Of a stretch of 25,174 nt of DNA, positions 7,348-15,024 are shown in pieces (position 1 is the stretch's first letter; the number at the start of each line of letters is the position of its first letter). This DNA comes from a virus. The notes beneath the pieces were generated by a model. That model was not told the origin of the DNA. It was given only the letters and a program-made list of their open reading frames with translations, and did no database searches. The stretch spans positions 1 through 25,174 of the IMG/VR virus record IMGVR_UViG_3300046542_000365, one strand, 5' to 3'. Position numbers and translations under genes: made by a program.

Positions 7348-10005
7348 ATGCGCCACCACGTCTGGGAAAACCAGCCCACCTATCCTGTGTGTCTGCTCGT
7401 CAGCTCGATTCAAACGAGCGAGATCGAGCGGGTCTATTTCCCCGCTGGCTCCACGGTGGACAAGGAAGATGTGATGGTGCTCGACCTTCACTCGACCGGC
7501 AAGAAGACGCCCGTCGGTGAGATGAAGCGCTACATCACCGAGCAGCTTCAGGAAGTGCTCGATGACAGCAAGTGCCAGTACGTGCTGGTCGCGGACTCCG
7601 GCTACTTCAAGGTGCTCACGGGCGCAGCCAAAGCGGACGCCAATCTCGGCTACGTGATGGACAGCCAGTTCGGGCCGCAGAAGATCCTGTACCTGCCCTC
7701 CTTCAAGCTCATGTTCCATGATCCGCAGGGAACCAGGGAGAAAGTGGCGCAGGCGATGGATGCACTCGTCGCTCACGCCACGAGCAGCTACAACGCACCG
7801 GGCCACAACCTCATCAAGTTCGCTGAGTATCCGGAAACGGATGAGGAGATTCAGGCGTGGCTCGATCGGCTCTTGGAGATGGACGTTCCGCTCACAGTGG
7901 ACATCGAGACGTTCGATCTGAAGCACTATGCGGCTGGCATCGGCACGATCAGCTTCACCTGGAACGAGGGGGAAGGCATTGCTTTCGCGGTGGACTACGT
8001 GCCCATCGAGGGAGCAACGCAAGCGCCATTTGGTCGTCGGGTCCATAACCAGACACGTCGAAACATGTTGGCAGTCTTCTTCTTGAAGTTGAAGCAGAAG
8101 GCGATTTATCACAACATTGCCTTCGACGTGTACGTGCTGATCTATCAGCTCTTCATGGGCAGCATCACCGATACGGAAGGTCTGCTCCATGGCCTGAAGA
8201 TCATGCTCAGGAACTGGGACTGCACCAAGCTCATCACCTATCTGGCGACGAACTCGTGTGCAGGCAACGAGCTGGGACTCAAGGTGCAGGCGCAAGCCTT
8301 CGCTGGCAACTATGGACAGGACGAGATCGAGGACATCACCAAGATCCCGCTCAAGCAGTTGCTGGAGTACAACCTGATCGACGGCCTGTCCACCTGGTAC
8401 ACGCACAACAAGCATTACCAGACGATGGTGGATGACGAGCAGCTCGACATCTACGAGAACCTGTTCAAACCGGGAACCGTGGACATCATCCAGATGCAGT
8501 TGACCGGGATGCCGGTCTACATGCCGGCTGTCGATGAAGTCGCCACCGCTTTGCAGGCAGTCTACGACGATGTGATGGTGCGCCTCTCGGGCACCAAGGT
8601 GATCGGCCAGTTCGAGTACCGTCTGAAGGAACAGTACATCGAGAAGAAGCACGCCGAGTGGAAGAAGAAGCGCATCACGATGGCAGAAGTGCCAGATGAG
8701 GTGGTCTTCAATCCGCGCAGCAATCCACAGATGCAGGATCTGCTCTACACCATGCTCGGCATGCCGGTGATTGCCCACACCAAGACGAAACAACCGTCCT
8801 GTGATGGCGACACGATCGCCAAGCTGAAGAACCACACGCAGGATCCGGATGTGCTCGACATGCTGTCGGCGCTGCAGGATCACGCGGCCGTGGACAAGAT
8901 CCTGACCAGTTTCATTCCGGCGCTCAAGAATGCGCAGCAGGGGCCGGATGGCTGGTGGTATCTGTTCGGCAGCTACAACCTGGGCGGGACCGTGTCCGGG
9001 CGGCTCAGCTCGAACAACCCAAACATGCAGAACCTGCCGGCCAACGTGACGATGGCGATCTCGGCTGCGCTGCTTGCAGCCTATCCGGTGCTCGCCAAGT
9101 TCGTGAAGAAGGGCAAGCTGTCGCTCGGCAAGCTGATCAAGTATTGCTTCCAGGCGCCGCCCGGCTGGATTTTCTGCGGACTCGACTTCGCTTCATTGGA
9201 GGACCGCATCAGTGCGCTCACAACGAAAGATCCGCAGAAGCTCAAGGTCTACACGGACGGTTACGACGGCCACTGTCTTCGTGCTCATGCGTACTTCGGG
9301 GACAAGATGCCTGACATCGATCCTAACTCGGTGGAGAGCATCAACTCCATCGAGACGAAGTACAAGGATTACCGGCAGGACTCGAAAGCTCCGACTTTTG
9401 CGCTCACTTATCAGGGGACGTTCTCCACGCTGATGAAGAACTGCGGCTTCACGCTCACGCTGGCCATGGCCATCGAGGCAGCGTATCGCTCGCTCTACCA
9501 TGTCTCCATCAAGTGGGTGCAGGACAGGCTCGACCAGGCAGCCAAGGACGGCTATGTCACAGCAGCTTTCGGGCTGCGGGTGCGTACTCCTCGTCTGGCT
9601 CAGGTCGTCCGCGGCACGAGCCGAACGCCCAAGGAAGCGGAGGCCGAAGGCCGGACAGCCGGCAATGCCCTCGGGCAGAGCTGGTGTCTGCTCAACACCC
9701 GTGCGTGCGTGGAGTTCATGGGCGGTGTGCGCGAGTCGCAGTACCGGCTCGACATCCGCCCGGTGTCGCACATTCACGACGCCCAGTATTACCTCGTGCG
9801 GGAGGACATCGGATGTCTCAGTTACATGAATGAGCATCTGGTGAAGGCTGTCCAGTGGCAGGACCATCCTGACATCTGGCACGACGAGGTCAAGCTCGGT
9901 GGCGAAGTGAGCGTGTTTTTCCCGACCTGGGCGGAGGAAATCACGATCCCCAACGGCGCCAACGAGGACCAGATCATCGAGCTGCTGACCGCCGAAGCTG
10001 CGTAG
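7348..10005 (+). CDS. Family A DNA polymerase with 3'-5' exonuclease
   Basis: This is the replicative DNA polymerase of the Pol I/T7 gp5 class, 885 residues from ATG 7348. That start has AAGGAAG at 7333-7339 with 8-nt spacing and avoids overlap with the previous gene. ATG 7246 (after GAGGAGG) is in frame, adds 34 residues and cannot be excluded. Proofreading motifs: Exo I DIE (D185, E187), Exo II NIAFD (D260), Exo III YNLID (D345). Polymerase motifs: GRLSSNNPNMQNLP, motif A DFASLEDRI (D613), motif B RQDSKAPTFALTYQG (R676, K680, Y688), motif C HIHDAQ (D811). Motif C has alanine where Pol I enzymes usually have glutamate (HDE). The order matches N4 gp39. Activity is near certain; any processivity factor is not evident. 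Confidence 0.95.
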   Translation: MRHHVWENQPTYPVCLLVSSIQTSEIERVYFPAGSTVDKEDVMVLDLHSTGKKTPVGEMKRYITEQLQEVLDDSKCQYVLVADSGYFKVLTGAAKADANLGYVMDSQFGPQKILYLPSFKLMFHDPQGTREKVAQAMDALVAHATSSYNAPGHNLIKFAEYPETDEEIQAWLDRLLEMDVPLTVDIETFDLKHYAAGIGTISFTWNEGEGIAFAVDYVPIEGATQAPFGRRVHNQTRRNMLAVFFLKLKQKAIYHNIAFDVYVLIYQLFMGSITDTEGLLHGLKIMLRNWDCTKLITYLATNSCAGNELGLKVQAQAFAGNYGQDEIEDITKIPLKQLLEYNLIDGLSTWYTHNKHYQTMVDDEQLDIYENLFKPGTVDIIQMQLTGMPVYMPAVDEVATALQAVYDDVMVRLSGTKVIGQFEYRLKEQYIEKKHAEWKKKRITMAEVPDEVVFNPRSNPQMQDLLYTMLGMPVIAHTKTKQPSCDGDTIAKLKNHTQDPDVLDMLSALQDHAAVDKILTSFIPALKNAQQGPDGWWYLFGSYNLGGTVSGRLSSNNPNMQNLPANVTMAISAALLAAYPVLAKFVKKGKLSLGKLIKYCFQAPPGWIFCGLDFASLEDRISALTTKDPQKLKVYTDGYDGHCLRAHAYFGDKMPDIDPNSVESINSIETKYKDYRQDSKAPTFALTYQGTFSTLMKNCGFTLTLAMAIEAAYRSLYHVSIKWVQDRLDQAAKDGYVTAAFGLRVRTPRLAQVVRGTSRTPKEAEAEGRTAGNALGQSWCLLNTRACVEFMGGVRESQYRLDIRPVSHIHDAQYYLVREDIGCLSYMNEHLVKAVQWQDHPDIWHDEVKLGGEVSVFFPTWAEEITIPNGANEDQIIELLTAEAA

Positions 10006-10042
10006 TTTTCTTGGGGTTGCGTTAACTGCTAGACACCTGAGA

Positions 10043-10067
10043 ATCCGTCATTTATCATCCGTCCATT
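10043..10067. repeat. Short direct repeat in the gap after DNA polymerase
   Basis: ATCCGTCATT (10043-10052) recurs as ATCCGTCCATT (10057-10067), a near-exact tandem pair separated by TATC. It lies in the 127-nt gap between the DNA polymerase gene and the next unknown gene, just before a strong hairpin. It may be a regulator binding site; chance is possible at this length. Confidence 0.35.
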
Positions 10068-10080
10068 AGAAATAAGTTTG

Positions 10081-10120
10081 AGGGGAGAAGCCGCCACGGT
10101 TCTCCCCTTCTTTCCCTTTT
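10081..10120 (+). terminator. Rho-independent-type terminator after DNA polymerase
   Basis: AGGGGAGAA (10081-10089) pairs perfectly over 9 bp with TTCTCCCCT (10100-10108); two further C-G pairs extend the stem inside past a bulged G. It is followed by TCTTTCCCTTTT. This is the strongest intrinsic-terminator-like structure in the plus-strand cluster. It lies 25 nt before the next start codon, so it probably modulates read-through rather than fully stopping it. The rest of the 10006-10132 gap shows only weak promoter-like matches. Confidence 0.65.
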
Positions 10121-10132
10121 AGAGGCCCACAC

Positions 10133-10519
10133 ATGAAGGCAACCACCCAAAACGGCAAGCTGTTCCATTTCATGGCAGCCGTCGAAATCGCTTTCGTCGC
10201 ACTCGACGACAAGCAGCAACCGAAGGGCGATCCGTCGATCGCTCGCGTGAACTGCCGCATCACCAACAAAGTCGACCAGCTCGGCGTGCAGCAGCTCGCG
10301 CACGTGCAGCAAGCGGCCCAGATGGCGCTCAAGCAGAAGCTGGGCGACGAAGCGTTCGCCTCGATGTCAGTCATCGACGTGATCATCATCAACATCATCA
10401 GCCTCGGTTTCATGACCGAGGAAGAGTTCCAGGCACGTCCGACGGCGGCCTCGGGCAAGAAGACGGCTCTCCAGATCGTGAAGGAGAACATGGCCAAAGC
10501 ACCGGAAACCGTGCAATGA
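10133..10519 (+). CDS. Unknown 128-residue protein
   Basis: I do not recognise this protein. It is 128 residues with an ATG after TAGAGG in the leader. Residues 1-50 alternate hydrophobic and polar positions (LFHFMAAVEIAFVALDDK), suggesting beta structure. A helix-prone stretch follows (LGVQQLAHVQQAAQMALKQK), then a hydrophobic stretch (VIDVIIINIISLGFM, about 80-95) that could be a buried beta-strand/helix core rather than a membrane span. No cysteines form a metal site and no catalytic motif is visible. It overlaps the DUF3310 gene by ATGA and begins after a terminator-like hairpin, so it heads the second replication block. Codon use matches the neighbours. Confidence 0.75.
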   Translation: MKATTQNGKLFHFMAAVEIAFVALDDKQQPKGDPSIARVNCRITNKVDQLGVQQLAHVQQAAQMALKQKLGDEAFASMSVIDVIIINIISLGFMTEEEFQARPTAASGKKTALQIVKENMAKAPETVQ

Positions 10520-10962
10520 GCCAGGGAAAAGACAAGCCGGCTTTCGTCGAACAGGTAGGCGGTGACCACTATCAGCAGCCGATTCAGGTCTGGGATTTCG
10601 TGGTCGCCAACAAGATCGGTTTCCTCGAAGGCAACGTCATCAAGTACGTCGAGCGCTGGGAGCGCAAGGACGGCATGAAGGATCTACTCAAGGCGAAGAG
10701 CTATGTCGACAAGCTCATCGCTGTCGAGAAAGCACGCCTTGCTGCTGAGCCAGAAAAGAAGATCCCGTCGATCCCGAAGATGGCCGGCAAGGACTACGAG
10801 CATGGCGCGTGGATCGAACATAACGGCAGTCGTAATTGCCCGGTCGATTCTGAAACGCCAGTTCGTTACGAGACTATAGAGGGGAATGTCTACAGTGTCC
10901 TACGGGCAGGTGTTCTGATGTGGGAAGGCATCAAACGGTATCAAGTCACCAGCCGTTTATAG
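10516..10962 (+). CDS. DUF3310 (SaV-like) protein with C-terminal tail module
   Basis: This 148-residue protein carries the DUF3310 motif common in phages and sometimes labelled nucleotide kinase without proof: GGDHYQQPIQVWDFV, then LEGNVIKYVERWERKDGMKDLLKAKSY condensed to residues about 13-65. The C-terminal half (about 95-145) shows the W...HNG...CPVDSETPVRYETIEGNV...W...IKRYQV pattern that recurs as a separate small domain in other phage proteins, sometimes joined to DUF3310. The coding DNA of this tail (10800-10962) is noticeably less GC-rich. The start overlaps the previous stop as ATGA, implying translational coupling. No Walker motif is present, so I would not call it a kinase. Domain recognition is good; biochemical function is unknown. 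Confidence 0.8.
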   Translation: MSQGKDKPAFVEQVGGDHYQQPIQVWDFVVANKIGFLEGNVIKYVERWERKDGMKDLLKAKSYVDKLIAVEKARLAAEPEKKIPSIPKMAGKDYEHGAWIEHNGSRNCPVDSETPVRYETIEGNVYSVLRAGVLMWEGIKRYQVTSRL

Positions 10963-11015
10963 CCTGATCCTTTTCCTTGGCTCGTTTCTCTACTATCCTT
11001 CTTTGAGGACTCCTC

Positions 11016-11996
11016 ATGCTCGTCACCAACAACAATGATGTCTCGCTGCCCATGGCAGTGTGGCTTCTGCACGACGAGTACGACTATCAGAACGACGAGA
11101 ACTACGTCAGTGCGACTCGCCTGATGCGGCCGCTTCGTCACCTCGTACTCCCGCACCGGATCCCTCCGGAGCAAAGGATGCAGCCCGATGTGTCGGACTA
11201 CATCGCCACCTCGCTTGGCAAGGCCGTTCACGATTCCATCGAGAAGGCCTGGAAGAACGGTCACCGTGAAAGCCTGAAGATGCTGGGCTATCCGGATAGC
11301 GTCATCGATCGCATCCGCATCAACCCCGAGGAGCCAGAGGAAGGAACGATTCCGATCTATCTGGAGCAGCGGGCTAAGCGTCAGGTCAACGTCAACGGTC
11401 GTGTCTATACCGTCGGCGGTAAGTTCGACATGGTCGCTGAAGGGATCGTGCAGGACTACAAGTCCACCTCTGTCTGGACGTGGATCTACGGCGGCAAGGA
11501 CGACGACTACCGCCTGCAGGGTTCGATCTATCGCTGGTTGAACCCGGACAAGATCACCGAGGACTTCATCCGCATCAACTTCCTGTTCACGGACTGGAGC
11601 GCAGCGGATGCAAGGACCAACCCGAAGTATCCGGCGCAGCGAGTGGCCTACAAGGACGTGCCACTTCTTTCTCTTGAAGAGACAGAAGCATGGGTCGTCT
11701 GGAAGCTCACGCTGATCCAGAAGTATTGGAACACGCCTGAAAACGAGCTGCCGGAGTGTACCGAGGAAGAACTCTGGCGCTCGTCCCCGAAGTTCAAGTA
11801 TTACAGCGATCCCACAAAGACCAGTGGGCGCTCGACCCGCAATTTCGACACGCTCATCGAAGCCAACAGCTTCTGGAAGGTCGACAAGGGAGGCAAGGGA
11901 ATCGTCATCACAGTGCCCGGAGAAGTGAAACGGTGCAATTACTGTGAGTCGTTCAATGTCTGCTCACAAAAAGATAGGTATATCCAAACGCCATGA
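11016..11996 (+). CDS. PD-(D/E)XK nuclease, RecB/Cas4-like (N4 gp42-type)
   Basis: This 326-residue protein is a probable exonuclease of the PD-(D/E)XK superfamily. Visible are a helix with a conserved histidine (LGKAVHDSIEKAW, H72), the metal site GKFDM (D138) and QDYKST (D147, K149), and the downstream RLQGSIYRW helix that follows the core in RecB/Cas4 relatives. A C-terminal cysteine cluster, CNYCESFNVC (C307, C310, C316), resembles the Fe-S site of Cas4/AddB nucleases, but the usual first cysteine near the N-terminus is absent. Its place directly before the primase matches N4 gp42. It is preceded by GAGGA at suitable spacing and overlaps the next gene as ATGATTGA. The role is probably end resection or recombination during replication; polarity is unknown. 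Confidence 0.82.
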   Translation: MLVTNNNDVSLPMAVWLLHDEYDYQNDENYVSATRLMRPLRHLVLPHRIPPEQRMQPDVSDYIATSLGKAVHDSIEKAWKNGHRESLKMLGYPDSVIDRIRINPEEPEEGTIPIYLEQRAKRQVNVNGRVYTVGGKFDMVAEGIVQDYKSTSVWTWIYGGKDDDYRLQGSIYRWLNPDKITEDFIRINFLFTDWSAADARTNPKYPAQRVAYKDVPLLSLEETEAWVVWKLTLIQKYWNTPENELPECTEEELWRSSPKFKYYSDPTKTSGRSTRNFDTLIEANSFWKVDKGGKGIVITVPGEVKRCNYCESFNVCSQKDRYIQTP

Positions 11997-14170
11997 TTGA
12001 TCTCACCGGAGTGACCCACCACCCGGCAATCGAAGAGATTGTCGATGTGCTCTGCAATAAGACGCAGAACACCGATCGCGGATTTTTCCGCACTGAAGTC
12101 GCCTATTTCTTGGGCAAGCTCGCCAGCTCCATGCGAGCCACGATTGTCACGAAAGACCGTGGTGAGATTCCGGTGAACATCTACGCACTGGCGCTTGCCA
12201 CCAGTGGCTACGGTAAAGGCCACTCGGTCGGTATCGTCGAGAACGAATTCATGGCCGGCTTCAAAGAGCGGTTCATGGAAGACACCATGGGCGTGATCGC
12301 AGAGAAGCACCTGTGGTCGATCGCCAACAACCGTGCGGTCCGTAACGCCAGCGACCCGAACGACGAGTTCGAACAGGTCAAGGGCGAGTACAGCCGTGCT
12401 GGCCACTACGCCTTCACGTTCGACTCAGGCACGGTGCCGGCTGTGAAGCAACTGCGCAGCAAGCTGATCCTGGCGCAGTCCGGGGCCATCAATCTTCAGA
12501 TCGATGAAGTCGGCTCGAACCTGATCAAGGAAATCGAAGTGCTGAACCTGTTCCTGGAGCTGTATGACCAGGGGCTGGTAAAGCAGAAGCTGACCAAGAA
12601 CACGGCCGAGAACACCCGTGGTCAGGAGATGGACGGCAAGACGCCGACCAACATGCTGCTGTTCGGCACGCCCTCGAAGCTCCTCGACGGTGGCATCACC
12701 GAAGACCAGTTCTACTCGATGCTGGAGACGGGCTACGCACGTCGCTGCCTCTTCGGCTGGGGCCGTCAGGTCACCAAGCCCGACACGCAGGAAACGGCTG
12801 AAGCGATCTACAAGAAGTTGACCAACCCGGCCAACGACGCAGCGGTCAAGAAGTGGTCGCAGCACTTCCACAAGCTGGCGGATCCCGCCATGGCTGGCTG
12901 GAAGATGATGGTCGAAGAGCCTGTCGGCGTGAAGCTGATCCAGTATCGCCTCGCCTGTGAAGCGGCCGCGGCCAAGATGCCGGATCACGAGGAAGTCCGT
13001 AAGGCCGAACTCGGTCATCGCTACTGGAAGGCCATCAAGCTCGCCGGCGCATTCGCTTTCGTCGACGAGTCGATGGAAATCGAGATGGACCACCTGCTGA
13101 GCGCAATCCTGCTGGTCGAGGAATGCGGCAAGAGCTTCGAGCAGATCCTGAACCGCGAGAAAGCCTACGTGAAGCTGGCGAAGTACATCGCCACTTGCGG
13201 CAAGGATGTCACGCACGCGGATCTGAACGAGAACCTGCCGTACTACAAGACCGGCCAGGCGGCGCGCAACGAGATGATGACAATGGCGGTGGCCTGGGGC
13301 TACAAGAATCACATCATCATCAAGAAGAGCTTCGACAACGGCATCGAGCTGTTCAAAGGTGAGTCTCTTCAGGAGACCAATCTCGACGAGGTGTCCGTCT
13401 CCTATGGCGAGCACTGGGCCTACAACTACCTCTCGGAGAAGATCCCGTTCGAGCAGTTGCACGTGCTCACCAATGGCTCGCAGGATGACGGCTCGCCGCT
13501 GCACTGGTGCAACCACTTCCTGAAGGGCGGTCACCGCGCTGAAGAAAACGTGGTGCCGGGCTTCAACCTGGTGGTCCTCGATGTCGACGGCGGCGTGAGT
13601 CTGGACGTAGTTCATGACCTGATGCGTGAGTACAAGTTCATGACCTACACCACCAAGCGCCACCAGAAGGACGGCCACGGCGATCGCTTCCGTCTGATCC
13701 TGCCGATCAACTATCGGCTGGAGCTGAACTCCGACGAGTACAAGGCCTTCATGAATTCCATCATGGAATGGCTGCCGTTCCCGACGGATGAAGCGGCGAA
13801 CCAGAGAAGCAAGAAGTGGGAGTCCTTTGAGGCTGGCCAGTACCACTACAACCTCGAAGGCGAAATCCTCGACGCGCTGCCGTTCATTCCGAAGACCTCG
13901 AAGAACGATGCGTTCAACGAGGAGATGAAGAAGATCTCTTCGATGGACAACCTGGAGCGCTGGTTTGCACAGCGCATCGCCAGCGGCAACCGCAACAACA
14001 ACCTGCTCAAGTACGCCATGGCATTGGTGGACGGCGGCATGGACCTGTTGCAGGTGACCGAAGCGGTGTCGGCCTTCAACAGCAAGCTCAGCAACGGTCT
14101 GACCGAAGACGAGCTGCGCCAGACGATCTTCGTGACGGTGGCGAAGCGGTTCAACAAGAAAGCAGCGTGA
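11993..14170 (+). CDS. Primase with N-terminal ATPase-like region (N4 gp43-type)
   Basis: This 725-residue protein sits where N4 has its DNA primase gp43. The C-terminal part has an archaeo-eukaryotic primase-like signature: LDVDGG (D530, D532), TTKRHQ (H557) and DRFRLILP (564-571). These correspond to the DxD, sxH and basic strand of the catalytic core. The N-terminal third shows a P-loop-like SGYGKGHS (71-78, K75) and a Walker-B-like LQIDEVG (D171, E172). The P-loop departs from the textbook spacing, so ATPase or helicase activity is a suggestion only. The start overlaps the nuclease stop. A hairpin follows its stop codon. I am fairly sure of primase identity by motif plus synteny; whether the protein also unwinds DNA is not settled. 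Confidence 0.8.
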   Translation: MIDLTGVTHHPAIEEIVDVLCNKTQNTDRGFFRTEVAYFLGKLASSMRATIVTKDRGEIPVNIYALALATSGYGKGHSVGIVENEFMAGFKERFMEDTMGVIAEKHLWSIANNRAVRNASDPNDEFEQVKGEYSRAGHYAFTFDSGTVPAVKQLRSKLILAQSGAINLQIDEVGSNLIKEIEVLNLFLELYDQGLVKQKLTKNTAENTRGQEMDGKTPTNMLLFGTPSKLLDGGITEDQFYSMLETGYARRCLFGWGRQVTKPDTQETAEAIYKKLTNPANDAAVKKWSQHFHKLADPAMAGWKMMVEEPVGVKLIQYRLACEAAAAKMPDHEEVRKAELGHRYWKAIKLAGAFAFVDESMEIEMDHLLSAILLVEECGKSFEQILNREKAYVKLAKYIATCGKDVTHADLNENLPYYKTGQAARNEMMTMAVAWGYKNHIIIKKSFDNGIELFKGESLQETNLDEVSVSYGEHWAYNYLSEKIPFEQLHVLTNGSQDDGSPLHWCNHFLKGGHRAEENVVPGFNLVVLDVDGGVSLDVVHDLMREYKFMTYTTKRHQKDGHGDRFRLILPINYRLELNSDEYKAFMNSIMEWLPFPTDEAANQRSKKWESFEAGQYHYNLEGEILDALPFIPKTSKNDAFNEEMKKISSMDNLERWFAQRIASGNRNNNLLKYAMALVDGGMDLLQVTEAVSAFNSKLSNGLTEDELRQTIFVTVAKRFNKKAA

Positions 14171-14175
14171 TGCCT

Positions 14176-14206
14176 CTGCCGATCCCGGTTTTTTCGGGGT
14201 TGGCAG
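14176..14206. terminator. Long hairpin with T-rich loop after primase gene
   Basis: CTGCCGATCCCG pairs with CGGGGTTGGCAG as a 12-bp stem with two G-T wobbles, closed by the loop GTTTTTT. It lies in the 66-nt gap between primase and ATPase genes. No T-tract follows the 3' arm, so termination is doubtful. The T-run sits in the loop instead, an unusual arrangement. Confidence 0.5.
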
Positions 14207-14236
14207 GAATCCGCCTCAACACTCACAGAGGACTCT

Positions 14237-14953
14237 ATGAGCCAGAACAAGAATCTGGTCCTGGTAATGGGCAAGCCGAACACGGGGAAGACCACGTCGC
14301 TCCGCAACCTGCCCCAGGAACAAATGGTGTATCTGAACGCCGACCTGAAGGAAACCCCGTTCCGGGACAAGTTCATGGCGAGCGTCGAGATCGCAGATGC
14401 GTATGACGTGCTCAACAACATCGACGAGATCGAGCAGACCAACGACGTGAAAGGCGCCGTGCTCGACACGATCACGTTCCTGATGGCGATGTACGAACGC
14501 CAGTACGTGATCAACTCGGTCAACACGCAAGCAGCGTGGGGAGCCTACGGCAACTTCTATCGTGACCTGATCCACAAGATCAAGGCGGGCACGAAGGACT
14601 ACGCCATCATGGCCCACGAAGACACGGTCGTGAACGAGGAGACCGCCACGTTCGAAGCGAAGGTGCCCATCAAAGGCGCCGTCGGCAAGATCGGCGTGGA
14701 GGCTGACTTCACCACCGTGCTCGCCACCAAGCAGATGCCCGTCAAGAAGCTCGAAGCCTTCGAGAACGATCTGCTGCACATCACCGACGAAGAGCGCGAA
14801 GACGGCGTGAAGTACGTCTTCGTCACTCGCGTCACCAAGGACACGGCCGGCAGCAAGATGCGCTCGGCCATGGGTCTCTGGAATCGCAATGAGCTTTATA
14901 TCGACAACGATCTGAAGCAAGTCTTTGACCGGCTGAAGTCCTACTACGGCTGA
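14237..14953 (+). CDS. Small RecA-like/AAA ATPase, Sak4-like (N4 gp44-type)
   Basis: This 238-residue P-loop ATPase has Walker A at GKPNTGKTTS (residues 12-21, K18, T19) and a Walker-B-like strand, GAVLDTITFL (D77). The compact single-domain size and opening strand LVLVMGKPNTGKT resemble Sak4-type phage ATPases, minimal RecA/Rad51 paralogues that work with the phage SSB in single-strand annealing. Its place directly before the SSB candidate supports this and corresponds to N4 gp44. The ribosome binding site AGAGGA lies shortly before the ATG, downstream of a hairpin. Strand-exchange or annealing activity is inferred from family; a nucleotide-dependent role is clear from the motif. Confidence 0.8.
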   Translation: MSQNKNLVLVMGKPNTGKTTSLRNLPQEQMVYLNADLKETPFRDKFMASVEIADAYDVLNNIDEIEQTNDVKGAVLDTITFLMAMYERQYVINSVNTQAAWGAYGNFYRDLIHKIKAGTKDYAIMAHEDTVVNEETATFEAKVPIKGAVGKIGVEADFTTVLATKQMPVKKLEAFENDLLHITDEEREDGVKYVFVTRVTKDTAGSKMRSAMGLWNRNELYIDNDLKQVFDRLKSYYG

Positions 14954-14963
14954 TCATCCAACC

Positions 14964-14993
14964 GAGTTCTCTCACACAAATTACGGCGAACTC
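14964..14993. promoter_or_regulatory. Leader of SSB candidate with spaced inverted repeat
   Basis: GAGTTC (14964-14969) and GAACTC (14988-14993) form a 6-bp inverted repeat with an 18-nt spacer. An A-rich leader lacking a clear Shine-Dalgarno site follows (only CGGA, about 12 nt before ATG 15025). The repeat could be an operator or a weak stem; an A-rich leader may favour ribosome loading. The evidence is slight. Confidence 0.25.
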
Positions 14994-15024
14994 AAAAACT
15001 CAATCAACACGGAAAAACACTGCA

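Noticed and set aside
7324-8883. A 519-codon minus-strand frame opposite DNA polymerase, and similar long frames opposite rIIB-like, helicase and primase genes
   Set aside because: These are antisense shadows of well-supported genes with the same His/Arg/Leu/Val-rich character and no motifs.
10016-10047. A sigma-70 promoter in the gap after DNA polymerase (TTGCGT with GAGAAT at 17 bp)
   Set aside because: Matches are only about 3/6 and 4/6, no better than expected by chance, so no promoter is annotated.
10516-10962. Naming the DUF3310 protein a nucleotide kinase
   Set aside because: No Walker A or other kinase motif is present; that label for the family is not supported by the sequence.
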